From contig NC_052672.1 in NCBI RefSeq assembly GCF_016802725.1, forward strand, positions 15,324,710-15,388,709: a DNA stretch of 64,000 nt, given 5' to 3'. Source of the DNA: Solenopsis invicta (lineage: Eukaryota > Arthropoda > Insecta > Hymenoptera > Formicidae). This document shows, one piece after another, positions 1-12,846 of the stretch. The first letter of the stretch is position 1. The number at the start of each line of letters is the position of its first letter. Under the pieces are notes generated by a model. The model was not told the origin of the DNA. It made no database searches and was given only the letters and a program-made list of their open reading frames with translations. Made by a program: the position numbers and the translations under genes.

Positions 1-64
1 GAAGAGTACAACGGCATTTTTTTCGAATATTAAGAATCATTAATTTTTTTTTAAATTATTAATT

Positions 65-345
65 ATTAATTTTTAGTCAAGTAATTTTTTCTTGCAGTTT
101 GAGAAATATTTACTGTTAGACTGTTACTACATTCAACTTAATTAGATTTTTTTAATCTAAGAAAACAATTCAATTAAGTTTAATAATATTATTAGCTAAA
201 AAATGTGAAAATACAAAATTATATATCTAAGGTATGTCTATTTACCTAAAAGCAAATATTTTTACTTAAACTGAACAAACAAATGTTTGCATCGAAATAT
301 TATTTTTTTTAATTTTCATTAAAAAATTTTTTTCTCTCAGTTCAG
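65..345 (-). repeat. A/T-rich dispersed element, copy A
   Basis: Read on the minus strand, this stretch aligns over nearly its whole length with 33256-33565 on the plus strand, with small indels and an identity I estimate by eye at roughly three quarters. Shared landmarks are a CTGAGAG end followed by a T-run, an AATATTTACTGTTAGAC block, a TTAAGTTTAATAATATTATT block and an ACAAAATTATATA block. It carries no open reading frame of note, so it is probably a non-autonomous element. The end nearer position 1 is not resolved, and the element may reach the window edge. Confidence 0.7.
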
Positions 346-809
346 GATGTCAACTTTGCGCAGATTCTAATTTGTCTTTCCTCATTATTATCTAGATTTG
401 TCATCTAAATCATTCTTTTGATACATATCCTTTGTATCAAAGCGGTTTCCATTCAATGATCGTTTAGGAGTTGAGTAACCACACTAGATTGCATAATCGA
501 TAGGATCACGAATGGAATACGTCGACCGTGTGTTACACGCGTCGTCATCTAACCTCGCTTCGTTCGGATTACGCGAGTTTGATGCAGTGTATTTACTCGG
601 TGTGTTAGCAACGTGGAGATACGTTTTTTGTCCGACGGCGATCTTACCTGCGCGACTCGAGAGCGTGTGCGGGATTTGCATAACAGAAAGAAGGCGTTAC
701 CGCGGTCGGCGTTAAATTTCAGGCATCAGTGCGCTCGGCTTTCTGTCCCCGCGGACTTTTCTCGCGTCTCCGGTAATTACCCCGTATATACGATCGAGGC
801 ATTTCGAAG

Positions 810-1046
<237 letters not shown>

Positions 1047-1612
1047 GGTGCAATAATGCTCGCTTGCCTCGCGTCGCCAGATTGTCTGTCGCGCTATCGG
1101 TGCGTTTTATCGCCATCGATACCGACTTTCGCCCTCGGCGGTGAGACTTTAACCCGGATGAGTTATGCGCGATCCGAAGTGACATTCATACGTGCATTAA
1201 TGGATTATCTACACGTCCTGCGGCTCAAGCGGGCCCGACGATTTGCATTGAATGCGTCAAGTGTACGATGATTTGCTCGCGGACTTTAATTTAACCGTGT
1301 AATTGACTCCGCGACGAAGTGACGAAATCACGTAACAGTGAACAGCGAAATACCGCCGGTCCTATTACCATGAGAGATTTTCCTCGCGAAAATTTTTAAT
1401 CGCGACATTTACACAGCGTTATCTGTTCATCGGTGATGGAAATCGGGCGATTGTGCTCGCAGACTATTAACGCGACGTCGCAAAAGTAGCACCCATATAT
1501 CAATTGCTCGGAAATACGCGCGTACCAATCCAACGGACAATCGGTACATAAAAATTACGCGCAATTTCCTAAGCGGAGCAATTTTCCGCGTGGACGAGTA
1601 TTCACCGTCGAT

Positions 1613-1645
1613 AGAGAGAGAGAGAGAGAGAGGGAGGGAGAGAGA
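1613..1645. repeat. (GA)n microsatellite
   Basis: An uninterrupted AG dinucleotide run is followed by AGGG-type interruptions. It is a simple sequence repeat with no coding content. Confidence 0.9.
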
Positions 1646-3792
1646 CGATAATTAACGATAGTCTCCGTCATAATCAATCTCCGGCCGGTCTTATCTATTA
1701 GCGATCTGGCATTTAGTGCACCAACGGCTGATTAAGTAATCGTCACGTTTGGCCGAACGTTATTTTACATACTTCTTCTTTCTCGCGCGTATTGACTAGG
1801 TAATGACGTTTGTTGAAAAAAAATGTTAAAAGGATAAAAGGACGGGGCGTGCGAGGACACGCGTAAAGTGGAGATGGGAGAGCAAACTTGGATATTGCGA
1901 CGACATTTTGCAGAGGAGTGCCGGTCCGTTACTATACAGGCAATAAATCGATCTCGTGTCTCTCCACGAGTCTCTTTCGCGAGTCGCAGGAGCGGAAGAG
2001 CGTTTCGCGATCCCTGGGACTTTTCTCGCCTCTTTCCCACGCTGTCTCCTCGACGCGTTACGTCTCGGGGGCCGATTTCAAGCGTGACGATTTCATGCGT
2101 TCTTAAATATCGTAAAATGCTCTCGCTCGTTTAACTCGCTCGCGATATTCAACGGGATAAATGAGCTTAGATTCTATGCTGTACCGTTCAATCCGCAGGA
2201 AAGGTTTGTGCGCGTCTGCAAATTGAACGATACAATGCGAATAAGGCTGTCGTCGTCGCTCGTATCCGCGACAGGCAGGCCTCTCTCGTTACGCCGTTTA
2301 ATGACGCTCCGATATTCAAATCGCGACCGAAGTCTGGAAACTCGAGTCGTGAACAGTGCTTGGGACGAAGACGGCCTTTTACGTGAAACTTGAGAAACGC
2401 GCGATACGGTAGACCATCGATCCGAGCTGCGGCAATTCTCGCGCGCGCGAATTCTCTCAGCGCACGAGATAATAGAAAACTTATCGTGTCCGCGATCTAC
2501 CACAAATTAGAATTGACTCGCTCACCTTGGCCTACGTCCATTCGCGTCGGTCAAGTCGGGATAACTATATGCGCATGCGAAAATTCCAGATCGCAATTTC
2601 GATAGCGCTTCGAGGTGCGCGACGGAAATTGATGGAAATGGTTGCTACGCGGTGTTATAACGACGACATCGATTCACACGTCGACGTGAACGGAATTGAA
2701 TTTTTTTTTATAGGTTGTGTAAATTGCGAGACAGTCTGTAGTCGCGATTGTAAAAACGCTGTGACGTGACGCCTAAAGTAGGCCAACGGAACCGTCCACT
2801 TGTCCGACACTGAGGTGAGGGCGAAAGGAGGATCGATATAGCTTCAGATCAATAATCTTATCTGCAGTTAGTTTGGGACTTAAATAGCTGGAACTTAAAT
2901 AACTTGAATATAACGAGAGCCACACTCACTATTCTATTCTTTAAAAAAATTAGAATTAAACAATTTCAATAATATCGTCTGTGTTGTTGAGCAAACTCCA
3001 AGTTTAATTTTGTGCATTTAGATCATCGTAAATTTATAGTTTGAATAAAATTTGGATCTATTAATATAATTTATCATTGATAGCGTCATATTAATTCCAT
3101 ACGTAATATACGTAGGTACTTGTACATGGGGGATGAATAAGTGGCGTGAGTTCGAGAACACACTTTAAGGTTGACTTGCGAAATAAGAGATTTCATTTTA
3201 GAAGACGTTTTAATACTACCATTAACGGAATTGCTAACCCGTAATTGCGGTGCATCTGGTAGCATGCGAATATGTTGATCGAAAGTAGTACGAGAGATAA
3301 TTTTAGAAACGTCGTAATTACGAGACACGCGGGGAATCGCGAGAGGATATTGCGGGAGGATATAACGATTCTCAAAACCGAGGAAGATAAACGCAGCTAA
3401 TTTTTATTTAGCTTCCTGGACTTCGACGGAATTCGATTTTATGAGTCTCGGTAAATACATGGAGCGACCAAGTGGCATGCCAGTCTAATGGTACTGTCAA
3501 TATATTTTTTTTACGGTCTACGCCCACTATTTATGAGTACAAATAGTAGTACTTGGGGAAGACGTAGATTAAGATAAAATATTACTCGCTAGAGTTTCGA
3601 GCCTGTATAATAGGGCTCGCAATTATTATTCCCTACATTTTATATTTTAGCGGCGATATTAGGTTTGACGATATCATAAATAAACGTGATGGGATTGCTG
3701 ATAATTACTATACGTCCATTGAAAAATATAGCCAATATCTTATTAACTCTATAATAATTCCACGTAATATATATTATTATGATGTAATATGT

Positions 3793-3812
3793 GTATATAT
3801 ATATATATATAT
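3793..3812. repeat. (TA)n microsatellite
   Basis: A run of about ten TA dinucleotides within an A/T-rich stretch. Confidence 0.85.
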
Positions 3813-5220
3813 CAATCGGATGGACGTATAGTTAGACTGTGTGTTGATGTTTGAAAACGCGCAATCTTCCGTTCGTAGCCCCCAAGCATCCGTTTAGCCG
3901 GGTGCATGCGGATCAGCGACACTGCCTCCGTTTCCCGTCAGATTGCATCGGGGTGGGGCTAGCATCGATCGCAACCCTCGCGTGCGCCCGACAGTTTCCA
4001 CCCTTGCTCTCAGACGCGCAGCAGCCACGGGGACTTCAACCACGTAGCAAAACACTCTTTCTCCCTCAAACATAACAATGTTCTGTAGACTTTGTCCTTA
4101 GGTCACGCATTACATTAAGTTAAATCACAAAGCACGTGCGCCCTATAACAGTCCATTTCCTTCAACGCTACAGTTCCGACAAAAAAGTAAATATTTTAAA
4201 AATCTTTCTTACGTGATGTTACATCGGTATAAAGAATTAAAAAAACTGCGTTGCTACTTTTTTAAAATATACAATTAAAATAGGGCTATATTTATATAGT
4301 ACTAAATGTGCGATGGAAGTAAATTAAAATAATAAAGTTTTTGTATTACTACCGTACGTTTATTTATGCTTAATAATTATTTTGAAAGATTTAATTGTAA
4401 TAGAATATTTAAAAAAAAAACATTAATTTTTTTTATATCGAATTTTGCTTCTTTCATTATTATGACCAAATGATGCTACATTCTGTATATCATCAGTCAT
4501 TCTGTCACTGTTTGTTTCAACAACAACGGTAGAAAAGTATAATATCTGCAGAAAGATGATAGGGACTGCGGCAGCTCGGTGGAGGGGTTACTCAGAGTTG
4601 TCAACATTTCTCTTTTGCTGCACGCCACGCTGCAGTAAATGATATCATGTCACGACAAGAATAGTCAGCCTAAAAATAAGACACAACAAGTAATGTAGTT
4701 AAAGCAGATCTTGCCAGTGTGCGAAATTTCGTTTTGATTGACTTAGCTGTCGCATTCGGTAAAAATAGTATTAAAACTACATGAATGATACCGCCGCGCG
4801 CCGGTTCTTATTAACTTACTAGTTGCGAATGCAGAAAAGTCGCGTACCGTGTAAATTTAATGTTCAAGAGAGATCACGTGATCCACTGCTTCATTTAAGC
4901 CGAACGGAAGCCTCGAAATATAATAAATAATTGCATCTCTTATCGCGTATTTATCGAAGATAATCAACATGTTACTTGGACGGACACGCACGCATTCCTC
5001 ACATACTCGCTCGTAGGTTCAGATTAGGCTCGTAATTTTCATCGTGAGAGCCTAGTTGTAGTAGGTAAGTGGTGCGAATCACTGGCCGATAAATACGTCG
5101 TCCATGCTTACGGTCGCCGTAATAAAGTGGGTGCTATCGCCGTGGTATGCTTCGTTGACCGGTAACACCGTCCAGGAGGCTGAGACAGTCTAACACGCCG
5201 ATCGTGTCCGGCGCGCGCAC

Positions 5221-5222
<2 letters not shown>

Positions 5223-5308
<86 letters not shown>

Positions 5309-5310
5309 AC
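5223..5310. repeat. (AC)n microsatellite
   Basis: About 78 bp of uninterrupted AC dinucleotides, ending in AAACACACAC. It is one of the purest and longest dinucleotide tracts in the window and likely length-polymorphic. Confidence 0.95.
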
Positions 5311-7047
5311 GAATCCTCTTACACGTACACGTGCATGGACGGGATCTTCATTCAATATTTAACCGACGATGCTCTCGAGCGAGACGAGAGAGGAGCCAGG
5401 TTCTCTCCATACGTCGCATCTCACCCGTGATTTACGTCCGCGTCCGGAGCGCGGAGCGCTCCTCTGCTCTTCTACCTATAGTAATCCGTGCACCGCTGCT
5501 CCTGGACGGCGATGAAGTGCCGGGGGTATAAATTATCCCGCGGACTAATTAACATTGTTGCCGATATCGCGTGAACGCCTTCGCGGTAACACGAGAGGAT
5601 ACGAAGATTAATCGTGCGCCTTCGCGATTCGGCGCACCGTGTCAAAGACGTTCCTCTTCGCAGAGACGCGTCCCGGGATCGCTCCGGGGATGTATTCGCG
5701 CGGCGGACTGCACCCGGAATCGCATATCACACGTCACTCCAGATAGGCATTGATTTATCGTACGCGCGTGTAATAGAGATTATTTATTATTTTACGCACT
5801 TCTCTCTTTCTCGCAGCACTCTCGTTCATCTCGTATCGCGGCGCGTAATTGATGACTATATCATATATTGCGATGGAATGTGCCTTCTAGTTTTGCGTGG
5901 ACTATGAGAGAGTAAAACGATAGATTGAATGAACTGAAGAAACTGAAACGTGAATTTCGCAAGAATGAACAAAATACAAGGAATTTTATTGTCCGCTGGA
6001 GATTTTGCAAAGATCCAGCGAACGGTCGTCTGATTTTTTGTCTAACCTTTCCGAATCTTTTTTACCCTTTGTATTTTTCTTACGTGACGCTAATGAGTTG
6101 CACGCGGTCGTGACGCATGCAACATCGCCAATCGCGGGTTAAATGCTTCTCACAGGAGCGCATTTCGTAATGCTCGCGATGACATGATATTTCATTGTGC
6201 GCCTGAGTACTCGTTGCGTAATTATCCACGTTCACGTCCGTTTATATCTCTCTTTGACGTTGCGCAGTGATCGTACGTACCCGCTATCGCGGCCATTTAT
6301 ATGACCGCGTATTGACGATTGGCGACTTCTCGTTACCGAGACTACCGTAGGCTACAAACGATCGTTTCTTCAACGGGTTCCGTGCAAGCAAACACAGCCA
6401 TGCGCGATACACGTATTATACAATTACATATGCACATCTCTTATTCATAGTTCAGCCGTTATGGCGATTCGTCGGTCTGATAGTAGAGTGCGACGCAACG
6501 CGAAACTCGCGTCGATTTCATGTATCAAGAAAGAAAATGAGTTATAGCGTACATGACATATGTGCGTATAGTATATGTGTACATAGTCGGGCCGCTGAGA
6601 AAAGAGTAATTATTATTGGTTGCCGAAGCAGTTGGCGCGGGCCGTCGATCGACTCATTTAACAATCTAGCCAGTCGGAGTCTGGTTGTTTCGAGTTTCTC
6701 TAATAGTTTTGGATCTCATTGTAATAAAGTATCTACCGGTCGCGCTACGGGAAACAAGAGTAAAATTTACGAGGGAGGGGAAAGCAGCGGGTTCGCCGTT
6801 GGTTAATAATTTGATTAAGGCACTAAACGCGCTTCGAAAGAGAAAGAGAGGAACAAGGGGTTGGCCGCGGCTGCCGCCTGTCGTTTTGCTTGTTTTGCAC
6901 GGCACAATGACTTGCTTCGCTCTGTGTTCTATTCGGCTCTCTCGATTTATTCCTCGCGCGCACTTTTCCGGTTGCGACGCGCGAGGAAAGGCACACGACC
7001 AGGCACTCGAGGGAACTTTCCCTCTTGATGGCACTAGAGCGACCGGT

Positions 7048-7228
7048 GCGGCGGCGGCGGCGGCGGCGGACGAAGGAGACACGCGCTTCGAATGAGAGCT
7101 GCTCGCGCTGCTCGAAAGATTAGCCCGACTCCGCTCCCACGCCTCATCTCGCTATCGCATCATCGCGGAGATTCGATCTCCAGCCAGGTTCTCGCAGGCC
7201 CTCCTCCTCCTCCTCCTGCTCCTCCTCT
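7048..7228. repeat. (GCG)n and (CTC)n trinucleotide tracts
   Basis: A GCG run lies at about 7048-7069 and a CTC run at about 7201-7228, both in a CpG-rich block. A TATAAAA follows near 7240. Such GC-rich, trinucleotide-bearing blocks are common around insect promoters and untranslated exons, but I see no initiator or start codon context that settles this. Confidence 0.6.
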
Positions 7229-8390
7229 CGCAGAGAACGATATAAAACCAGCTCCGACCGCTGTCGATCCGCTCGCGCGGCTATTTTTGCCCGCCGCAAA
7301 AACATGCAAACTCTGCTAGGCCAAGATTTACTCGGGAACGGATATTCGTCTGCAACTTTCGCGCGCTTACGTGGAAGCCTGAAGATGGGATCGCGGAACC
7401 TTGACAGTGACGTGATCATTTATTTCGCAGATTCAGCGAAACAGACGATCGCGTCATTGTCAAGGTTCTGCTGAATCATATATTAAAAATAGTTAATTAA
7501 TCGTTTCTAGAAAACAAAAATTGCAAGTATCTCGTTTGAACTATTAAGAAGATGATTTGAAATGCGTCGAAACGTTTGTTCTCTTAATTCACATATTTTA
7601 ACAAATATGTTTAGCTGCGCATTAGGTCTCGACAATTTCTTCTCTTTTTATTGTGCTTGCGAGGAATTTAACCTCGTTTTCTGGTTGTCTTGTATTTTCA
7701 ATACGAGTAGGGGTGATGGTAGCTGGAGCACTATATACATTTGCACTTCACGCGCGCGATGACTCACGTCCTCGGAAGCGGCGCATCGCCGTATTTCAGA
7801 GAGCAGGGAACCAAGAGGCACATTATGAAATCGGAGATATTACGGGAGGAAGTTGTATTCCCGATGGTATTATGGGCGCACGCTTCGCGTAGCCGCGGCG
7901 TAAAGTGTCATCGTTATGCGCCGCTTAGGGTTGATATTAGCTAGAGGTAACGCCATCGTTGTCGTTTTTCGTCGATATTTATTGTAAGCCCATTGTTTTA
8001 CGCCTCGCGTTGCAGTTAGCCGAACGATCGCTGCCAATACAGTTGTGTCTAGCCGTACCGTACTACCTAGTTGATCTAACGGATTATTATGAAAGCGATC
8101 GAGTGACCAATCGCGCCGTATCGTTCAACTTACCTTTGAGCTGACGCAATTCTTATCGCGCATAATCGAGATTTTTTCGCCATCGGTTATGTAAATTAAT
8201 CAGTCGCGAAATGTGAATGTATTGTGGGAAAATTTCTGCCACCGATTCGCTAGATTTACAATCCAGAGATACGACAGTAATAGACGTAACGACAATGGAG
8301 AGTGCGAGCAATTGATAAACCTGTACGAACTTAACTTGCTTTTATGGTAATATTTTCTGAGAAAATAACGTGCACTTATTTCTGTTACAG

Positions 8391-9269
8391 GTGATACCGG
8401 CAGATCGCCGGCCGCCGGAGAAAGAAGAGACGTGGACCTTGGCTGCTACCGATCAGCAGGATTCATGCGTCTTTTTCGACGATGCCGTCGACTCCAAGGC
8501 GAAAGACGCACAAAATCCTGAGAAAACGCAATTAAAACCGCCCGTGGAAGTAATATCGAGCGTGGACGCGAGCGATAACACCGTGGACAACGCTTTGCCA
8601 CGCAGCCAGGAGACCAGGAAGAGCAAGACCAAGAAAGTGAAGAGCTACCTGAAGAAATGCAAGGGCGCCTTGTCGAAAAGTGATGAGAGCGCCACGGAGA
8701 AGAGACGCCAGGAGAACTGCACTTCGTGGTACTTGGAGGACGTTCCAACCTGTGCGAGTCAGCAGGAAGATCGTGACGAACCTCCCGAGAAGTACACGGA
8801 ATTCCCCGAAGAGAGACTCGAGGGGGCGGCCCGCGATGCGGAGCCCGTCGAAGATTCGCTCGAGGAGAATTTCTCGAGGGGCGAGAACCTTGAGGAGACT
8901 TCGCGCGAGGCTCTCATCAGGCTGTTGGAAGAGGATCGTAGAGCCGATCTTTGCAGAAGCAGGACGTCTTTGTACGAGGACGCCAGAGACGCGAATCAGG
9001 AGCAAGCCATCTCGGACGAGAAAACAAAGGAGTCGGAGCTTTTCCGTGATGAAGAAAAGAAAGACGCGGCGGTCTCACTCGAGACATTGACGACGGAAGA
9101 CACGAATCTGAATAAGTGCGACTCGAGCGACACGTTGATAGCGGAAGTTCCGGAAGCAACCGAGACCGCGACGGATCTCAACTCGAGAGTGACGATCGTT
9201 GTGAAAGAAGAGGAAAGCGCGTCGAAAGAGCCTGCGGACGAAGAGTTACCAGTTCCTGCATGCTGCGGG
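8391..9269 (+). CDS. internal coding exon of an unrecognised gene (charged, low-complexity segment)
   Basis: This is an internal exon of 293 codons with no stop. It is bounded by a pyrimidine-rich acceptor (TTATTTCTGTTACAG ending at 8390) and a consensus donor GTAAGT at 9270. It enters and leaves in phase 0, and no start codon is required inside it. The encoded segment is rich in Glu, Asp, Lys and Arg and looks disordered. A basic patch spans residues 76-91 (KSKTKKVKSYLKKCKG). Acidic stretches cover about 125-185 and 205-285. A short amphipathic piece (EALIRLLEEDRR) lies at 173-184, and the segment ends in CysCysGly at 291-293. I cannot name the family. The next exon found in the same orientation and phase is at 31867, so both are probably one gene. 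Length, absence of stops and matched splice signals argue strongly for coding. Function is unknown. Confidence 0.85.
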
Positions 9270-11342
9270 GTAAGTCCATTCAATATTTTGAATCGGCGAG
9301 TAATGATAGATAATTTACATAAAATATTTTAAAGATTTTAGTCTCCGTTTTCGATTTAATTAAAAGTTCGATTTTAATTAAAAGCTTATTCCTACAATTA
9401 AACAATATAACGTCGAGCTTCTAAGAAATCATTTGTACGTGTAGAAGCTCTTAGATTTTATTCGATAAAGTGTTGGAATGAATCGGACGTCGTGTTTCGC
9501 GAGAGCGTTTGCAGGAGAACGATCGTCGGTATAAATCATGACGAAGAAAAATAAAGCGCCGTAAATCAAAGCGAAGGAAAACGCAAGTACGCCGTATTTC
9601 TTCCTATCCGTGGAAATTACGTTTTAATCATTGCTAGTAGCGCATTAAGAGCAAGAACATAAATTACGGAACGGGGAAGCCTTCCTTTGCCCATACGCGG
9701 TATGTGTTGCAATTCGCTTTACTGCCTTGCGCGCGGTAACCATAGTTGTGGTTTGTATTCAAATGGACATCGTACGCTTCTTTTAACGTATACGTATGCC
9801 TTCTTTGACGGCACCGCCAATGTCGACGTGAGGTTACGGTCATCGAACATATACAGCTTATCGGATATCAGAAAGATTTAATATTATTTTCACTTATTAA
9901 TGTTCTGTTATTTATTAAATATATTGCTGGTAATAACCATGCAGCAAATGCATCATAACAAAATTTCTTAACGAAAGACGTTTATTGCAAATGTTTGTTA
10001 TAAAATTATTTCGCATTGTTTCACGTTATATTTTGCAGCATTTTGTTCTGCTACAATATTGGATATCTTTTCAATTCTTTTTTTACATCTTTGTTTTAAT
10101 CTATCTTGCATCAAATTCTTTTGTTAACTGTTACTAAGATTAGATTTTGAATTTTTTTTATCAATATGATTGATATATAAATATATACATCGAAAAAAGT
10201 GGTATCAACTCATCAATTATATTCTCACATATAAGCAAGAGCATAAAATCTTCGAAGAATTTAATAATCTTAAACAGATATAACATGCTCAGACAAAACA
10301 GCTATAAAAAACGATTGATTCCGCTCGATCGAAAGAATGTTTGAAATCATATAGGGTTTGACGTGGACGCAACCATCCGAATTCATCTTGATTGACCGCG
10401 TTTTGCTGGTGACAATTTGCGCGAGCATATATGACTCAGCGAATACATCTGATACAGAACGTTATTTTGCCTAACGCTTATGACATCCTGATTGAAAGTT
10501 TAAGCATCCCAACTTTCTCTACACGACCTCGTCCAGAGACATGCCCCTCGCGTCACTTGAGTTATTCACATTCATGCACTTTGCATGGAACCGAAGTTAC
10601 TTGTCTAATTCACATTAATGCAGTTTGCATAAAATATTTATTGTCGTTCATTTTTTGTCAGGTGCTTAAAAAAAAACTTTCTCAAATTTACATTGATAGA
10701 TACACATAGTATTAATAAAATATAAGCTAAGAAAAATTTGTATACGATACTAACAAAATACTGAAAAAAAATCTAATCAGTGATATGATTAACAGAATTT
10801 ATACTTGAAAATTGTGCTAAATAAAAGCAAGTATACGCGTGCAATGCCTTGTAAAAATCTTACATACATCACGGATATAATTGTTAGTTTGAGGGTAAAT
10901 ATCGTCGTATTCTGAATAACGTGCCTTTCGTATAATTGGCGATTGTACACGATCGGCCGAGTCGTAATCGGGAATTTTAGCCGGAAGGATCGCGAGCAGG
11001 GAAGCGCGGACTCTCTCACCCAGATACCTACATAATGCCTCCTCGCCGCGAACGGAACGGTTCGACTTCTCGGTTGCACGGGTTAGCTTAGGTTCGCCGA
11101 GGTGCTTGTTAGGGCGGACCGGGCGAGCCGGAGGTGTGTATGGGAATTGCGGGTCGTGCTCATTAATTATATCGGACGTGATCTATCTGGACCACGGCTG
11201 TGTGGTTGCGCGGTCGCCGGAGAGTCACCACGTGCACTCGAATGCGGGCGTCGTGCATCGTCGGCCACGCCGTTTTGCTGGAGTCTTTCAAGAGGCAGAA
11301 TCGTAACAAGTCCAACTAGAACCTCTAGTTAATCTACCTTTT

Positions 11343-11364
11343 ACATTGCCTGATCCGGCAATGT
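11343..11364. repeat. small hairpin palindrome
   Basis: ACATTGCC and GGCAATGT form a perfect 8-bp inverted repeat around a 6-nt TGATCC loop. It may be the remnant of a repeat element. No function is claimed. Confidence 0.5.
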
Positions 11365-12053
11365 TCTCCCCTGTTTTGTACTCTTCCTGTACACCGTGCC
11401 CTTAACAACCGCCCACTTGGTTAATCCCTCGGCTTCGCGAAATGTATCGGGCTTATAGACTTATATATATTTAAGGCTAGTGAGTATAGGGCCATAAAAG
11501 AGAATACAAGCAAACGTTGAATTAAATTTCCATCACCATAGATAGTCCAAGAATGTATTCTACATATTAAAATTAAATTTGTAATTTTACGCTGCACGAT
11601 ATGTTTATTATTAAAAGTGCAAATTGTTGTTGATATGTTGATTATTAAAAGTACAAATTGTACATTCGAGAAATTGATCGCGCCATACACATTCTTTTTG
11701 TTTAAGAGTAATACAATATTGTAAGATTTCAATTTTATCGCGTATAGCTGCATAAATAACAGTTAGATTTCCACACGATTCTGTACGTTCGAAATCGATC
11801 GTCCGGCTACAATTCAGAGTAATCAGTAATCATCTACATATAGCGGGACCCGGTTTTACTGGCGAGCGAGCTGACGCGCCTCGCGGAAGTCCCATGGGTG
11901 CGTGCGAGTTCATTCCACTTGTCTCTAGACAAGCGACGGCGAAGTCTCGAGGCGGTGTATAGCGGAGCTCCGTCGAGTGAGTACCAAGTGGTATCCGCGC
12001 GGTGGTTGCGTTTACACCGGCATTAGCTCGGGCGCGAGTCGACGAGTGCGCGA

Positions 12054-12120
12054 CGCGCGCGCGCGCGCGACGCACGCACGCACGCACGCACGCATGCATG
12101 CATGCACGTGTGCACGCACG
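12054..12120. repeat. (GC)n-(CGCA)n-(TGCA)n compound tract
   Basis: A GC dinucleotide run passes into CGCA tetramers and then ATGC and GTGC variants. It is the same type of compound tract as at 811-1046, in a CpG-rich block (about 11820-12350). Confidence 0.85.
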
Positions 12121-12678
12121 CGGCGTGCGGTACGCACACGTACGCTACGGGGTGGAGTAAATCTGGCCGATCGCCGCTGAAACGCTACCCGATCATCAGT
12201 CGTGAAAGTGTAGCCGCGGAAAATGATTACCCGCGCGCCGCGCCAGTTGTGCTCGCTGCGCACACCCGCTTTCCTCCGTCTTTTTGCCGATCCCTCACTC
12301 TGTTACTCTCCCTTCGCTCCCTCTTTCGCTCCTCTCGCGAGAGTCTCCTTTGACGCATCTATACGGAGTGTCTTGACACTCGCTCTCGATACATATCCTT
12401 ACAATTGCTCCTCAAGCGTATTGACAATAAAATTCTCTTCAAACTTCTTGATAAGAGAGTTCGTTACAACTTTTTTCTCTATTGAACGTTTTAATAAGCA
12501 AACTATTGAAAAGTAATTTTTGTAATCCGTTGGTACTTGCACGCCCTTAAAGTTCAAGTATTCTTCAAGTTTCGAGAGTTTTCAAGCGTTTTACGAACCT
12601 TTACATTGAAGAAGCTTTTTTTCTTAGTTCGATGTCTAGTGTACGCTATTAATCTATGGCATCTATGCAATAGTAAGT

Positions 12679-12696
12679 TTGGAACACCCCGTATAT
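12679..12696. mobile_element. probable transposon terminal fragment
   Basis: TTGGAACACCCCGTATAT resembles the reverse complement of ATACAGGGTGTTCCAA-type ends that recur at termini of insect DNA transposons. This is family knowledge recalled without a database check. I see no matching partner end or transposase nearby, so it would be a solo or truncated end. Confidence 0.35.
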
Positions 12697-12830
12697 CTGT
12701 GTCCCATTACCTTCACATTGGATTATAGATTAAACCGCACCTACAGCGTAGACGCACGGAAAACGATAAGCGGAGAATACAGCGCGGGATTTATTGTAAT
12801 TGGCGGTAATGACGGTTTTACGCCGCCGCC

Positions 12831-12846
12831 GCCGCCACCAACCACT
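12831..12846. repeat. short (CCG)n tract
   Basis: Five CCG-type triplets followed by CCACCA, within a moderately A/T-rich area. Confidence 0.7.

Noticed and set aside
3860..4070. GC-rich patch in A/T-rich DNA, considered as a tRNA-derived SINE
   Set aside because: Only a very poor B-box-like match, no A-box and no tail repeat. Left unassigned.
7238..7275. TATAAAA in a CpG-rich block as a promoter
   Set aside because: No initiator at the proper spacing and no start codon or splice donor that would define a first exon.
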